From positions 1-8,691 of the forward strand of contig JBAXBP010000148.1 in NCBI GenBank assembly GCA_037141915.1: a stretch of DNA of 8,691 bases, written 5' to 3'. This document shows positions 1 to 7,763 of the stretch, one piece after another. A program made the translations under genes and the position numbers. The notes beneath the pieces were generated by a model, which saw only the letters and a program-made list of their open reading frames with translations, did no database searches and was not told where the DNA came from. Every line of letters starts with the position of its first letter. Position 1 is the first letter of the stretch. Source of the DNA: CAIRDP01 sp037141915. GTDB taxonomy: Bacteria; Bacteroidota; Bacteroidia; Bacteroidales; FEN-979.

Positions 1-414
1 CAGGATGAACGTCAAATTGCCGATGCCTGGGCCAAGATTACTATTAAGCGCTGGCAGAAGAAGATCCAGGGACTCAAGATCGGTGAAAGCGGAGAACTTA
101 CCAGGAGTTTCCTCTTTGATGTGGCCGCATCCGCACAGGGTGATGTTCTTAAGATCGATTTTGCCTTCAAGTATTACGGAAAGTTTGTGGATATGGGTGT
201 GGGTAAAGGGGTGAAGATCGGTCAGGTGAAAGAGAACCAGGATTCACGAAAACTTGAAGATAAAATGCTTGGAAACCGCAGAAGACCCAAGAAATGGTAT
301 TCAAGAACCTTTGCCGCCGAAGCCATGAAGTTAGGCGAGATCATGGCAAAGGAATTCGGAAGAAGGGGCACCATAGTTATTTCTGAGAATATTAATGACC
401 GATCAATAAAGTAA
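1..414 (+). CDS. Tail-completion/connector-type phage protein (5' truncated)
   Basis: The frame is open from base 1 to the TAA at 412-414 and has no in-frame ATG in its first 40 codons, so the gene starts upstream of the window; 137 codons are visible. The product is basic and helical at both ends, with a central 'KYYGKFVDMGVGKG' stretch (about residues 57-70 of the visible part) and a late 'RRPKKWYSRTF' motif followed by an amphipathic helix. The 'YY..FV..G.G' pattern is reminiscent of HK97 gp10-like and other tail-completion/neck proteins, and I recall 'PKKWYS+TF' from small proteins in Bacteroidota prophages. Its place directly before the tape measure gene, 2 nt away, supports a morphogenetic role. 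It could instead be another small tail-assembly protein. The coding call is firm; the functional call is weak. Confidence 0.8.
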   Translation, partial: QDERQIADAWAKITIKRWQKKIQGLKIGESGELTRSFLFDVAASAQGDVLKIDFAFKYYGKFVDMGVGKGVKIGQVKENQDSRKLEDKMLGNRRRPKKWYSRTFAAEAMKLGEIMAKEFGRRGTIVISENINDRSIK

Positions 415-416
415 GT

Positions 417-3400
417 ATGGCAAATACCAATGAAACCGCAAGGGCAACCGTAATCCTCAACGGTCAACAAGCCAATGCAACCTTGAAGGAGATCGAAGCC
501 GCCGCCAGGGCGCTTAATTCAGAATTAAAGAATTGCAAGACCGGCACACAGGAGTTCGCAGATAAAGCTTCAAAACTCCAGGAATTGAATACCAAACTTG
601 GTGAAATCCGCAAATCAACGAAAGCCATAGGAGATCAAATGAAAGAATCCGCCGGCGGGATCCCAAGCTTGGTTAAGGAAATGGGTGCCGGCCTGGCCGC
701 CGCTTTCGGAATTGAAAAGATCGGTGAATTTTTCAAAGAAGGCATTAAAAAGGCAATAGAACTTAGAGATACTGAAAAGATTCTGCTTGAAGTACTCGAT
801 GGCAACAAGGCCAAGCAGAGGGAATTGATAGATCTTGCTAAGGAAAGGGCAGGGGTTTCAATGGATTCACGCCTTGAAATCGAACAGGCTGAAAAGTTCC
901 TGGCCATTCAAGAGAGGTCACCGGAGCAGATTAAAAAAACTATTGAAGCAGCCCAGGATCTTGCCGTGGTAACAGGGCAGACCCTGGAAAAGGCCGTTGA
1001 GGATCTTGATGCCACAATGGAAGGCCGGATTCCTAAAGGCTTGCAGAAATTATCAAGCGGTTTCAAGGATCTGACCAAGGAACAGCTTTATCATGGCGCC
1101 GCAATTGATTTAGTGGCCAAGAAATATAAAGGCCTTGCCGAAGGCGAAATGCAAACCACGGAAGGTCACCTGAATTTGCTCAGTAAGGCATGGAACGCAC
1201 TTCAGCGTACTATGGGCGAAGCCATCCTGGGTACCAACGGAATGTTTGATAACCTGGTCAAAGGGGCTACCGATGCCCTCAATTCAATGAAGAAGCTTTT
1301 TGAAATCCCATTGGCCGATAAATATCGCCAGGAAGAAGAAGCCTTGAATGCCTTGGTATTTCAGATCCAGGCCACTAATACCAATCAGGCCGAGAGAAAC
1401 CGCCTAATTGATGAACTCCGGCAGAAATACCCGGAATTCCTTGGCAACATGAAGGATGAGGATGTTACCAATCAATACCTGGCCAAGCATCTTGAAGAAG
1501 TTAATTATCAGTACATGGAGAAGATCCGTTTGGCACAATCCGAAGACAAGCTAAAGGATATTGCAGAATTACAAGCGAAGGCATCCAAAAAGCTTTCTGA
1601 TGCGGAAATGGACCGGAATAAGATCCTGGCTTCTTCGATGGACCTTCTCTATAAATCCAATGCGCCTGCAGCTAAATTGGTTGAACAGGCTTCTTCCCTG
1701 GAAGAAAAGATCAGGCTTGTCAAGGAGTATTGGGGTGCCGGTGGGGGTTCCTTTGGCACCGCTTCAGCTTTTTTGGAAGCGGCTGAAAAGGCCAGGCAGG
1801 CCGCAGATAAGATGAAAGTGTATGGTGTTGAATTCAAAAATGAGCAATTGAAGATTGCTGAAGAAGCCGTGAATTCATCCCTTAACCTGACCAATACGCT
1901 GGATAACGTATCTGATCAGATCCTTTCGATTGCGATTCAGACCCGGGATGAAAACCTGAAAAGCATTGTTCAGAGTGAAATGGAAGACCGCGAGCGCAGG
2001 CGCAGGGTTGAGCAGGAAGGAAAGGTTTCATTTAAGGAAGACCTTGATTGGAAGAAAATGTCGGTCGATCAGCTTAATGATTATATATCCAAAGGCCGTG
2101 AAGCCGATGCCACCAATTCGGATCGAACCAATATGCGAAAGGCACAGGATGAATTGAATGCCAGGACCAAATCGAATGAGAAGCTAAAGAATGCGTATCA
2201 GGATCTCATCGATGCCATGAAGGATATCGATAACAAGAATTTCGCAACTAAGCTTACCAATATGCAACGGGAAATCAATGCCGTTGAGAAGGCTTATGAC
2301 ACGCAGATTCAGAAGGCGCTTAAATTTAAAAAAGACAATGAAAAGGCCTTAACTCCGGATGAAAAGAAGGGAATCGATACTCAAATTGATACCTTGAGAG
2401 TTACCAAGGAAGCGCAGATACAGCAAGTACTTAAGCAGCAGGAACAGCAGTTTGCCACCGATGTTGCAGGGATCAGCGATAAATTGAGAATTGCAAGACT
2501 TTCCATTGCTCAGAAACAGGTTGAGGAAATCAAACAGAAATATAAGGATGCCAAGGATGAAATTCTTTCAGCTATTTTATATGCCTATAACCAAGAGGTT
2601 GCAGCAGCTGAAGGGAATAATGATAAATTGATCCTGGCGGAACAACACCGCCTTGATGCGATTCACCGCATCAATAAAGATATTGCCGTACTTGATAGAG
2701 CAGAACAAGACGAATTGAAACAGCAGAAAATGCTGTTTGAAGAAAAATTTGTCGATGATCTTGAAAAGCTTCGTGAAAAAGGTGAACGGGATATTGCCGT
2801 AAAAAAGGAAAAGATTGAGCTTGAAGTTCAGGCAAAATATAAGAAGATCCTTGCAGATAATATTGGGGATGAAGCCAAAACCAATACTATCAAGGAGCAG
2901 ATGGCCAAGGAAACGGCCGATAAGATTGCAGAGTATAATAAAAAGGCCTATGTCAAGCTGGCCGGCGAAATTGTTACCCTGGGAGGGCAGGCCGTAAGCG
3001 CCTTATCGCAACTCAATCAGATTCAGACCGACAAGGAAAATGCCGATCTTCAGAAGGATGAAGATTCGAATAATAAGAAAAAGAAGAACCTTGAAGACCA
3101 GCTTTCCCATAAACTTATTTCCCAAAAACAGTATGATGATGCAATCAAGGCCATGGATGATGAACTTGATGCTAAGAAAAAGAAACTTGCACACGACCAA
3201 GCCGTTAGAAACAAACAGCTTGCACTGGCGCAAGGCATCATCAACGTGGCCCAGGCCGTAACATCAGCCCTGACCGGTGGACCCATCTTAGGTGAGGTAT
3301 TGGCGATCATAACCGCCGCCCTGGGAGCGGCACAAATCGCAATCATTTCAAGTACCGAAGTTCCGCAAGCTTCGAAAGGCCGGTATTCCGTAATAGGTGC

Positions 3401-3779
3401 CCAGGATGGTAAGACCTATGATAATGTTCCGTATGAAAAGAATCCGCAGACTGGTATCTATTCTTCTCCGCTTCTCATAAGTGAAACCGGTAAGGAAATG
3501 GTCATTGATCCTGTTACCACGCAAAAGCTTGTAACCTATTACCCCCAGGTGATCCAGGCCATCAATTATGCGAGAACACCACAAGCCGCAACTGGAAGGT
3601 ATTTTGAAGGACAAAGCAGTACAGGGAAATTCTCTTTCACCGATCCTGAGTTGATTGCCGCCATTACCAAACTGAACGAACACCTTGATAAAGGCATTCC
3701 TTCATATATCTCATACACCCATCTTCAGGATGAACTGAAGAAGGTTGGTTCTATTGAATCCGATGTTTCAAATCAATAA
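417..3779 (+). CDS. Phage tail tape measure protein
   Basis: This 1120-residue protein should act as the ruler and scaffold of the tail tube and be released or threaded at DNA ejection. Residues 1-75 are a charged coiled coil. Residues 82-106 are a glycine/alanine-rich hydrophobic patch. Residues 110-275 have the usual tape-measure pattern, with 'TGQTLEKAVEDL', a 'GLQKL..GF' turn and 'TTEGHLNLLSKAWNALQ'. A long Lys/Glu/Gln-rich coiled-coil body follows to about residue 934, including 'LISQKQYDDAIKAMDDELDA'. A hydrophobic Gly/Ala-rich segment spans about 935-979. The C-terminal domain has 'SKGRYSVIGAQDG' (986-998), 'TGIYSSPLLISETGKEMVID' (1012-1031) and a final 'ITKLNEHLDKGIP' helix. That end is characteristic of Bacteroidota prophage tape measures as I know them. 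No lysozyme or peptidase motif is apparent. ATG 417 follows the previous stop by 2 nt without a Shine-Dalgarno sequence. At the customary 0.15 nm per residue the full length gives an upper bound near 170 nm of tail. Confidence 0.92.
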   Translation: MANTNETARATVILNGQQANATLKEIEAAARALNSELKNCKTGTQEFADKASKLQELNTKLGEIRKSTKAIGDQMKESAGGIPSLVKEMGAGLAAAFGIEKIGEFFKEGIKKAIELRDTEKILLEVLDGNKAKQRELIDLAKERAGVSMDSRLEIEQAEKFLAIQERSPEQIKKTIEAAQDLAVVTGQTLEKAVEDLDATMEGRIPKGLQKLSSGFKDLTKEQLYHGAAIDLVAKKYKGLAEGEMQTTEGHLNLLSKAWNALQRTMGEAILGTNGMFDNLVKGATDALNSMKKLFEIPLADKYRQEEEALNALVFQIQATNTNQAERNRLIDELRQKYPEFLGNMKDEDVTNQYLAKHLEEVNYQYMEKIRLAQSEDKLKDIAELQAKASKKLSDAEMDRNKILASSMDLLYKSNAPAAKLVEQASSLEEKIRLVKEYWGAGGGSFGTASAFLEAAEKARQAADKMKVYGVEFKNEQLKIAEEAVNSSLNLTNTLDNVSDQILSIAIQTRDENLKSIVQSEMEDRERRRRVEQEGKVSFKEDLDWKKMSVDQLNDYISKGREADATNSDRTNMRKAQDELNARTKSNEKLKNAYQDLIDAMKDIDNKNFATKLTNMQREINAVEKAYDTQIQKALKFKKDNEKALTPDEKKGIDTQIDTLRVTKEAQIQQVLKQQEQQFATDVAGISDKLRIARLSIAQKQVEEIKQKYKDAKDEILSAILYAYNQEVAAAEGNNDKLILAEQHRLDAIHRINKDIAVLDRAEQDELKQQKMLFEEKFVDDLEKLREKGERDIAVKKEKIELEVQAKYKKILADNIGDEAKTNTIKEQMAKETADKIAEYNKKAYVKLAGEIVTLGGQAVSALSQLNQIQTDKENADLQKDEDSNNKKKKNLEDQLSHKLISQKQYDDAIKAMDDELDAKKKKLAHDQAVRNKQLALAQGIINVAQAVTSALTGGPILGEVLAIITAALGAAQIAIISSTEVPQASKGRYSVIGAQDGKTYDNVPYEKNPQTGIYSSPLLISETGKEMVIDPVTTQKLVTYYPQVIQAINYARTPQAATGRYFEGQSSTGKFSFTDPELIAAITKLNEHLDKGIPSYISYTHLQDELKKVGSIESDVSNQ

Positions 3780-3788
3780 GTACGATCT

Positions 3789-5411
3789 ATGCTTTCCCTT
3801 AAAGTAAATGGTACAGCCCTGGATCTTCCCAAGGAATTTTCATTGACGTTAAACCTCAAATCGCCCATGTTCAATGATATCGGCGATTATTCATTTCCTT
3901 TCAAGATTCCTTCAACCGGCCGAAACAAGTCAGTCCTGGGATGGAAACACCGGATTGAATCAACCAGGGATCAGTATGAGTTTTATGATGGCAGTTTATT
4001 GTTTAACGGATCGGTGATCTTCTCGGGACAGGTCCGGATCAAGGAAGCGAATTTGCAGTTTTATGAAGGCGCGTTGTATGTGCAGAATGGAAGCTTCAAT
4101 TATAAGATAAAGGAAGCTTACCTGGATGAACAAGCCCTTGGAGAAATGCACTGGCGCGGGGAAAGTATGGCTTTGGATTTTTATAATTCGATGCGGAATT
4201 ATTCATATCCTGATGTGGATTTTCAGATGCCTGAGTGCATGAATGTTGATTATTTCGATCCTGAAATCGATGATGCTGAATTGCACTGGTACAACTATAC
4301 GGGAAGAAACGGGCATATGAATTTAACTTCAGCGTTAGGTGCCAGGACATTGCTTGTCCCGATGTTTTATCTCCGCTTCGTGATTAAGAAGGTGATCAGC
4401 CTTATGGGTTATTCCGTCGTTGATGAATTCTTTTCCCAAGGCAAGGATCTTTCCACGCTGGTCATATACAATTCCTTTTCGGTCAATGAATTGTATTGGA
4501 CGATCAAAGACCTGTATTACCAGGTCCATATGCCTCATGTAAAGATTGGCAAATTCTTTACGGATGTTCAGAAATTTTTTAATTGTACATTCCTGGTGGA
4601 TGATCATCTGAAGCTTGTCCGGATTGTAGGAAATCAGGACCGGCTTAAAGCTTTTCCGTATATTGAATTTTCAGACAATGTACTTGCCTTGTCGAATCAA
4701 ATCAGCGATCAGGTCCTGGGTGTTCAGCTTTCCATGACACCGGATAACGGTGATAAGGTGTATGAGGACCTTACCGCCGCCGAAGCGGATTTCTTCGATC
4801 ATCTTAAAGGATCGGTTCAGAGGTTTGAGGATCTTCCTGGCCGGCCGATAACAAGCTTGTTTGATCTCCGCTATGTGATCGATGAAAATAAGTGGTATCA
4901 GTTCGGTAACGGGGGAGCAAATACCTGGCTTCAGGTTTCACCCAGTGAGTTTCTGTATATCAATTTCATGTATGGCCAGCCGCTGGAAAACAGCAAAACC
5001 GAAATCGGGATCTGTATGGTTTGCCCACAGGATGAAGTTTGTGGCCGGGTTGGAAATCTTGGAACCGATTATGCAAAAATCGTTCCCAAGCTTGCTTTTG
5101 CAAGTTTGCGTGAGAATTATTCTCATCAGATGAAGGTTAGTTGCTATCCTTATTCCGATGATTTCCGCCTGATATGGTACGGCACAAACGGCCTTTTCAA
5201 TAAATTTCATAAAGATTGGTATGATTGGGTGTTCAATACACGCAAGTTTGTTCAGATAACAAAGCAGATTGATTATTTGGACCTGAAGGCGATTGATTTC
5301 GGAAGCAAGTACCGGATCAATGGAGTGAATTATCTTTTGAGTGAAGTCCAGGTTACACTGAATATGGATTTCTTAAAACCAGCCATGATCAAAGCGTACT
5401 GCTGCCTTTGA
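3789..5411 (+). CDS. Tail-tip/hub-like virion protein, Bacteroidota-phage type
   Basis: The product has 540 residues, and its ATG lies 9 nt after the tape measure stop. The N-terminus reads 'MLSLKVNGTALDLP' and then 'DYSFPFKIP' with 'GRNKSVLG', a pattern I associate with tail proteins of Bacteroidota phages. The following 60 residues are beta-rich ('NGSVIFSGQVRIKEA'). Residues 251-279 ('VKIGKFFTDVQKFFN' then 'TFLVDDHLKLVRIV') resemble the fold element of tail-hub proteins in which a helix precedes a two-strand hairpin. Near the end, 'KYRINGVNYLLSEVQVTL' (507-524) also looks like a recurrent motif of this group. Position after the tape measure implies a distal-tail or baseplate-hub part; this is inference. 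Cysteines cluster at 409, 412 and 418, with a CC pair at 538-539. I see no peptidase or glycosidase signature. It could instead be a minor tail-wall protein. Confidence 0.85.
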   Translation: MLSLKVNGTALDLPKEFSLTLNLKSPMFNDIGDYSFPFKIPSTGRNKSVLGWKHRIESTRDQYEFYDGSLLFNGSVIFSGQVRIKEANLQFYEGALYVQNGSFNYKIKEAYLDEQALGEMHWRGESMALDFYNSMRNYSYPDVDFQMPECMNVDYFDPEIDDAELHWYNYTGRNGHMNLTSALGARTLLVPMFYLRFVIKKVISLMGYSVVDEFFSQGKDLSTLVIYNSFSVNELYWTIKDLYYQVHMPHVKIGKFFTDVQKFFNCTFLVDDHLKLVRIVGNQDRLKAFPYIEFSDNVLALSNQISDQVLGVQLSMTPDNGDKVYEDLTAAEADFFDHLKGSVQRFEDLPGRPITSLFDLRYVIDENKWYQFGNGGANTWLQVSPSEFLYINFMYGQPLENSKTEIGICMVCPQDEVCGRVGNLGTDYAKIVPKLAFASLRENYSHQMKVSCYPYSDDFRLIWYGTNGLFNKFHKDWYDWVFNTRKFVQITKQIDYLDLKAIDFGSKYRINGVNYLLSEVQVTLNMDFLKPAMIKAYCCL

Positions 5412-5431
5412 TCCTTGTCCTTTATTTTTTT
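5387..5431 (+). terminator. Candidate weak intrinsic terminator or attenuator
   Basis: GATCAAAG at 5387-5394 is perfectly complementary to CTTTGATC at 5406-5413, giving an 8-bp stem around an 11-nt loop. A T-tract, TTTATTTTTTT, lies at 5421-5431. The right arm contains the TGA stop codon (5409-5411) of the preceding gene. The stem has only three G-C pairs and a 7-nt spacer precedes the T-tract, so it is weaker than a standard terminator and is likely leaky if it acts at all. It falls at the only intergenic gap longer than 12 nt in the window. It might instead protect or process mRNA ends, or be a chance palindrome. Confidence 0.35.
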
Positions 5432-5455
5432 CCTTCCCGGGCTTAAACTTGCCCC

Positions 5456-7342
5456 ATGATTCAAATTTCAGACAAGCCGGCCTTGAACTCATTTTCCGGT
5501 AATCCGGTTCGTTATGAGGTTCTTTCAGGATCCATGCTTTCCTCACCAGGAAGCAAGGCACAGATGATTCTGAGGTTTTCGGCCATGGAAACCGTTGCAT
5601 ATCATCATTTCAGCTTAACCGTAAACAATGAAGTGCTTACGTTCACGCAGATGCTTTTTCCTGATGATAGTGGCTTGTCAATTCCAATGGTAAATGTAGT
5701 CCTAGGGCAGTATGTTTATGGAATTTGCGAGTATTTGAAGCTGAATTATATCCTTCGGTCTAATTATGATATTATCCTGGGAGATGTAACCAATTCTGAA
5801 AGATTGATTACACTCACAGCAAAGGAAACAGGATCCAAGTGGTCCTTATCCTTTGGCGCGAATACTATCACCGGCCTTTCCATGCTGAGTAACCAGGGGG
5901 GAACAGATGCAGTCGAAAGGGATAATTTTAGTATTGTCTGTTCAATTTGGATTGATCAGACAGTAACCATCCAGGGAGGGAACGCCCCTCATCCAACCGG
6001 TGTAATTATGCCACAGCTTCATAAGATTGCAGAAGATCTGAAGTCAGTTGATTCGGATGGCAAAGCGATTTTCGATATCTCGGAATATCTCAGATCCTTC
6101 ATCAAGACAAAACTTGAAGGACCGCAGTTGTTTACCTATCCTGAAGTTGCAACCCAAAATTTGGCAGTATGGAACAACCTGGTACTGCCTTATTATGTAT
6201 CATTCGCTGAAAGGTATTCCAATGCCACAAGGATGCTTGTTTTTGATACCATCCGATATGCAATAACAGGTGGCCTTTCAAGGGAATTGCTTTCCTTTTA
6301 TAATGACCAGGGAACGGATTATTTTTCGCTCTCAGATAATCTGAAACGATTCCTGACCTGGGCGCCGGTTGTAAAAACCACCGATAAAACCCAGATGGAA
6401 AAACTTTCCTTTTTCCTTTGTGGCGATAACCATCCGTATTCATACCGGCTTGCCATCCGAGTTAAATTTTCGGATGGAAGCTATTCTTCCTATTATGGAT
6501 CGGACTGCGATTCATGTTCAACACCGACCTTGCTTGAAATCATGGTTGGATATGATCATCTTGGCCTCTCTTCCCTGGATGTAACAAGGGATGTGGAAAG
6601 TTGGGAAGTATGGCTTGAAGACCGATTGGGTAATGTCATTTCCGAAATCAGGAAGTATATTCTGGACACGGATGCTTATGAGCATGAACGTACCTTTTTG
6701 CTGCGTAATTCTTTTGGCCGCTATGATACCATCCGCTTTTTGGGAACCGGTGAAATAACCATGGCTTATGAACGCAATGCTGGCGATGTTGTTTCCGATG
6801 AAGTAATCACCTGCTTCAATGGGCCTTCCAAAAACTTTGAAACCTGGGAAACCCAGTCTTTCAAAGCGGACAGCGGTTTTGTTTCTCAGCAAATGAGGGA
6901 TTATCTGAGGGAACTGCTGATCACGACCGAAGCGTATGAAGTGGTCCAGGGATTGCTTTTCCCGATTGTCCTCAAATCTGTTAAAATCAGCCCGTTTGCC
7001 ACCGATGGAGTGTATCTGTACAATCTCCAAGTAGAATATGACAGGGCCTATAATGATCAGTATTTCAGTGGTCAATTCAAACCAATCAATATGATTAACA
7101 ACGATGATCTTACCCAGGGGGTAGGAGTGATCTATGAGTATTCGGATGATACAACCTTTTTCGGTTATCCGCAAAACGGAACATCATCCGAAACGGAAGA
7201 CACTTGGAGAATCAAGAGAATTCAGAAAACCGTGGTGAACGGGAAAACCAAGCACATTGTCAAGTGGGCCGATGGCAACCTGAATTATGATAACCAAATG
7301 AGCAATTGCGAAAACCTGGTGTATGCTTTTCTGAATTCTTAA
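5456..7342 (+). CDS. Large tail-tip/baseplate virion protein with C-terminal 'WADGN' module
   Basis: The product has 628 residues. I do not recognise a named family. The N-terminus ('SFSGNPVRYEV', residues 12-22) resembles the opening of structural proteins seen in Bacteroidota phages. Most of the chain is predicted beta-rich, with few Lys/Glu-rich helices, unlike the tape measure. Landmarks are 'GKAIFDISEYLRSF' (202-215) and 'LLRNSFGRYDTIRFLG' (415-430). Residues 556-628 look like a separate small module containing 'YEYSDDTTFFGYP', 'TWRIKRI' (583-589) and 'KWADGNLNYDN' (603-613). I recall that kind of module at the tips of diverse phage tail proteins. The gene follows the hub-like gene and precedes the fibre genes, so a baseplate or tip-adaptor role is inferred. 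ATG 5456 has no Shine-Dalgarno sequence; its upstream bases are C-rich. No enzymatic motif is evident. Confidence 0.85.
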   Translation: MIQISDKPALNSFSGNPVRYEVLSGSMLSSPGSKAQMILRFSAMETVAYHHFSLTVNNEVLTFTQMLFPDDSGLSIPMVNVVLGQYVYGICEYLKLNYILRSNYDIILGDVTNSERLITLTAKETGSKWSLSFGANTITGLSMLSNQGGTDAVERDNFSIVCSIWIDQTVTIQGGNAPHPTGVIMPQLHKIAEDLKSVDSDGKAIFDISEYLRSFIKTKLEGPQLFTYPEVATQNLAVWNNLVLPYYVSFAERYSNATRMLVFDTIRYAITGGLSRELLSFYNDQGTDYFSLSDNLKRFLTWAPVVKTTDKTQMEKLSFFLCGDNHPYSYRLAIRVKFSDGSYSSYYGSDCDSCSTPTLLEIMVGYDHLGLSSLDVTRDVESWEVWLEDRLGNVISEIRKYILDTDAYEHERTFLLRNSFGRYDTIRFLGTGEITMAYERNAGDVVSDEVITCFNGPSKNFETWETQSFKADSGFVSQQMRDYLRELLITTEAYEVVQGLLFPIVLKSVKISPFATDGVYLYNLQVEYDRAYNDQYFSGQFKPINMINNDDLTQGVGVIYEYSDDTTFFGYPQNGTSSETEDTWRIKRIQKTVVNGKTKHIVKWADGNLNYDNQMSNCENLVYAFLNS

Positions 7343-7346
7343 AGAG

Positions 7347-7751
7347 ATGAAAAAAGTATTCAACCCCTTCACGATGAATTTTGACCTGGTGCCATTCAAT
7401 GTGTATCAGTTTTCACGAAATCCCAATGAAAACGATGATAACATGGCTGGTTACAACATAGGGGATGAGTGGACCAACACGGAAACATATGCTGTGTACA
7501 AGTGTTCCCATAATGCCCAGGGAGAAGCTATTTGGAAGTGCATCAGCGCATCCTCAACGGATAAGAACCGGGAATTTTATTTCACCAATACGAGTGTGGT
7601 TGTGATGGATCATTTCTTCGGCAAGATCCCTTCGGTTACGATAGTTGATGAAATGGAAGAAGAAATCATGGGTGATGTGGACCATGTTTCCGTCAATCGT
7701 TGCGTAGTCACATTCAATCAGGAAATTACAGGAAAAATCATTCTTAATTAA
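7347..7751 (+). CDS. Small mosaic tail-tip/fibre-associated protein
   Basis: The product has 134 residues and three visible segments. Residues 2-16 ('KKVFNPFTMNFDLVP') match a leader recurrent in Bacteroidota phage tail proteins. Residues 35-66 read 'GYNIGDEWTNTETYAVYKC' followed by 'GEAIWKCI', the 'IGDxWxNTxT...YxCxxNxxGxAxWK' pattern found in phage fibre and receptor-binding proteins. Residues 82-134 read 'FFGKIPSVTIVD' and end 'VVTFNQEITGKIILN', resembling the small beta module 'LGK.PSV.VVD...G...N' that ends many phage tail proteins. The last two matches are from memory of such families. The gene starts 4 nt after the previous stop; the AGAG before the ATG is immediately adjacent, too close to be a normal Shine-Dalgarno site. 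A tail-tip connector or fibre-anchoring part is the best inference; no enzyme motif is seen. Confidence 0.82.
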   Translation: MKKVFNPFTMNFDLVPFNVYQFSRNPNENDDNMAGYNIGDEWTNTETYAVYKCSHNAQGEAIWKCISASSTDKNREFYFTNTSVVVMDHFFGKIPSVTIVDEMEEEIMGDVDHVSVNRCVVTFNQEITGKIILN

Positions 7752-7763
7752 TATTTATTTATC
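7752..7763 (+). promoter_or_regulatory. AT-rich, Shine-Dalgarno-less translation leader
   Basis: The 12 nt between the small protein's stop and the fibre ATG are TATTTATTTATC, and the AT-only run begins in the stop region (TTAATTAA at 7744-7751). There is no purine-rich Shine-Dalgarno sequence. Bacteroidota are known to initiate translation mostly without such pairing, favouring unstructured A/U-rich leaders, so this leader fits that habit and would favour strong expression of the fibre. The role is inferred from composition only. Confidence 0.4.

Noticed and set aside
3348..3683. A 111-codon minus-strand frame under the tape measure C-terminus
   Set aside because: It is antisense to the most recognisable part of the tape measure protein; no leader, spacing or motif supports it.
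417..3779. A peptidoglycan hydrolase domain inside the tape measure
   Set aside because: Tape measures sometimes carry lysozyme or peptidase domains, but no catalytic motif could be found in the translation; the body is coiled coil.
5421..5451. A promoter-like pair, TTTA at 5421-5424 and TAAACTTG at 5444-5451, resembling the Bacteroidota -33 (TTTG) and -7 (TAnnTTTG) elements 19 nt apart
   Set aside because: Both boxes have one mismatch and transcription would begin almost at the ATG at 5456; a match this loose is expected by chance in such T-rich sequence.
5439..5455. A second hairpin, GGGC...GCCC, just before ATG 5456
   Set aside because: The stem is only 4 bp with an 8-nt loop and has no T-tract after it, so it is not credible as a terminator.
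6518..7174. A 218-codon open frame on the minus strand
   Set aside because: It lies entirely inside the well-supported 628-residue gene, its product has no recognisable motif, and it would be the only reverse gene in the window.
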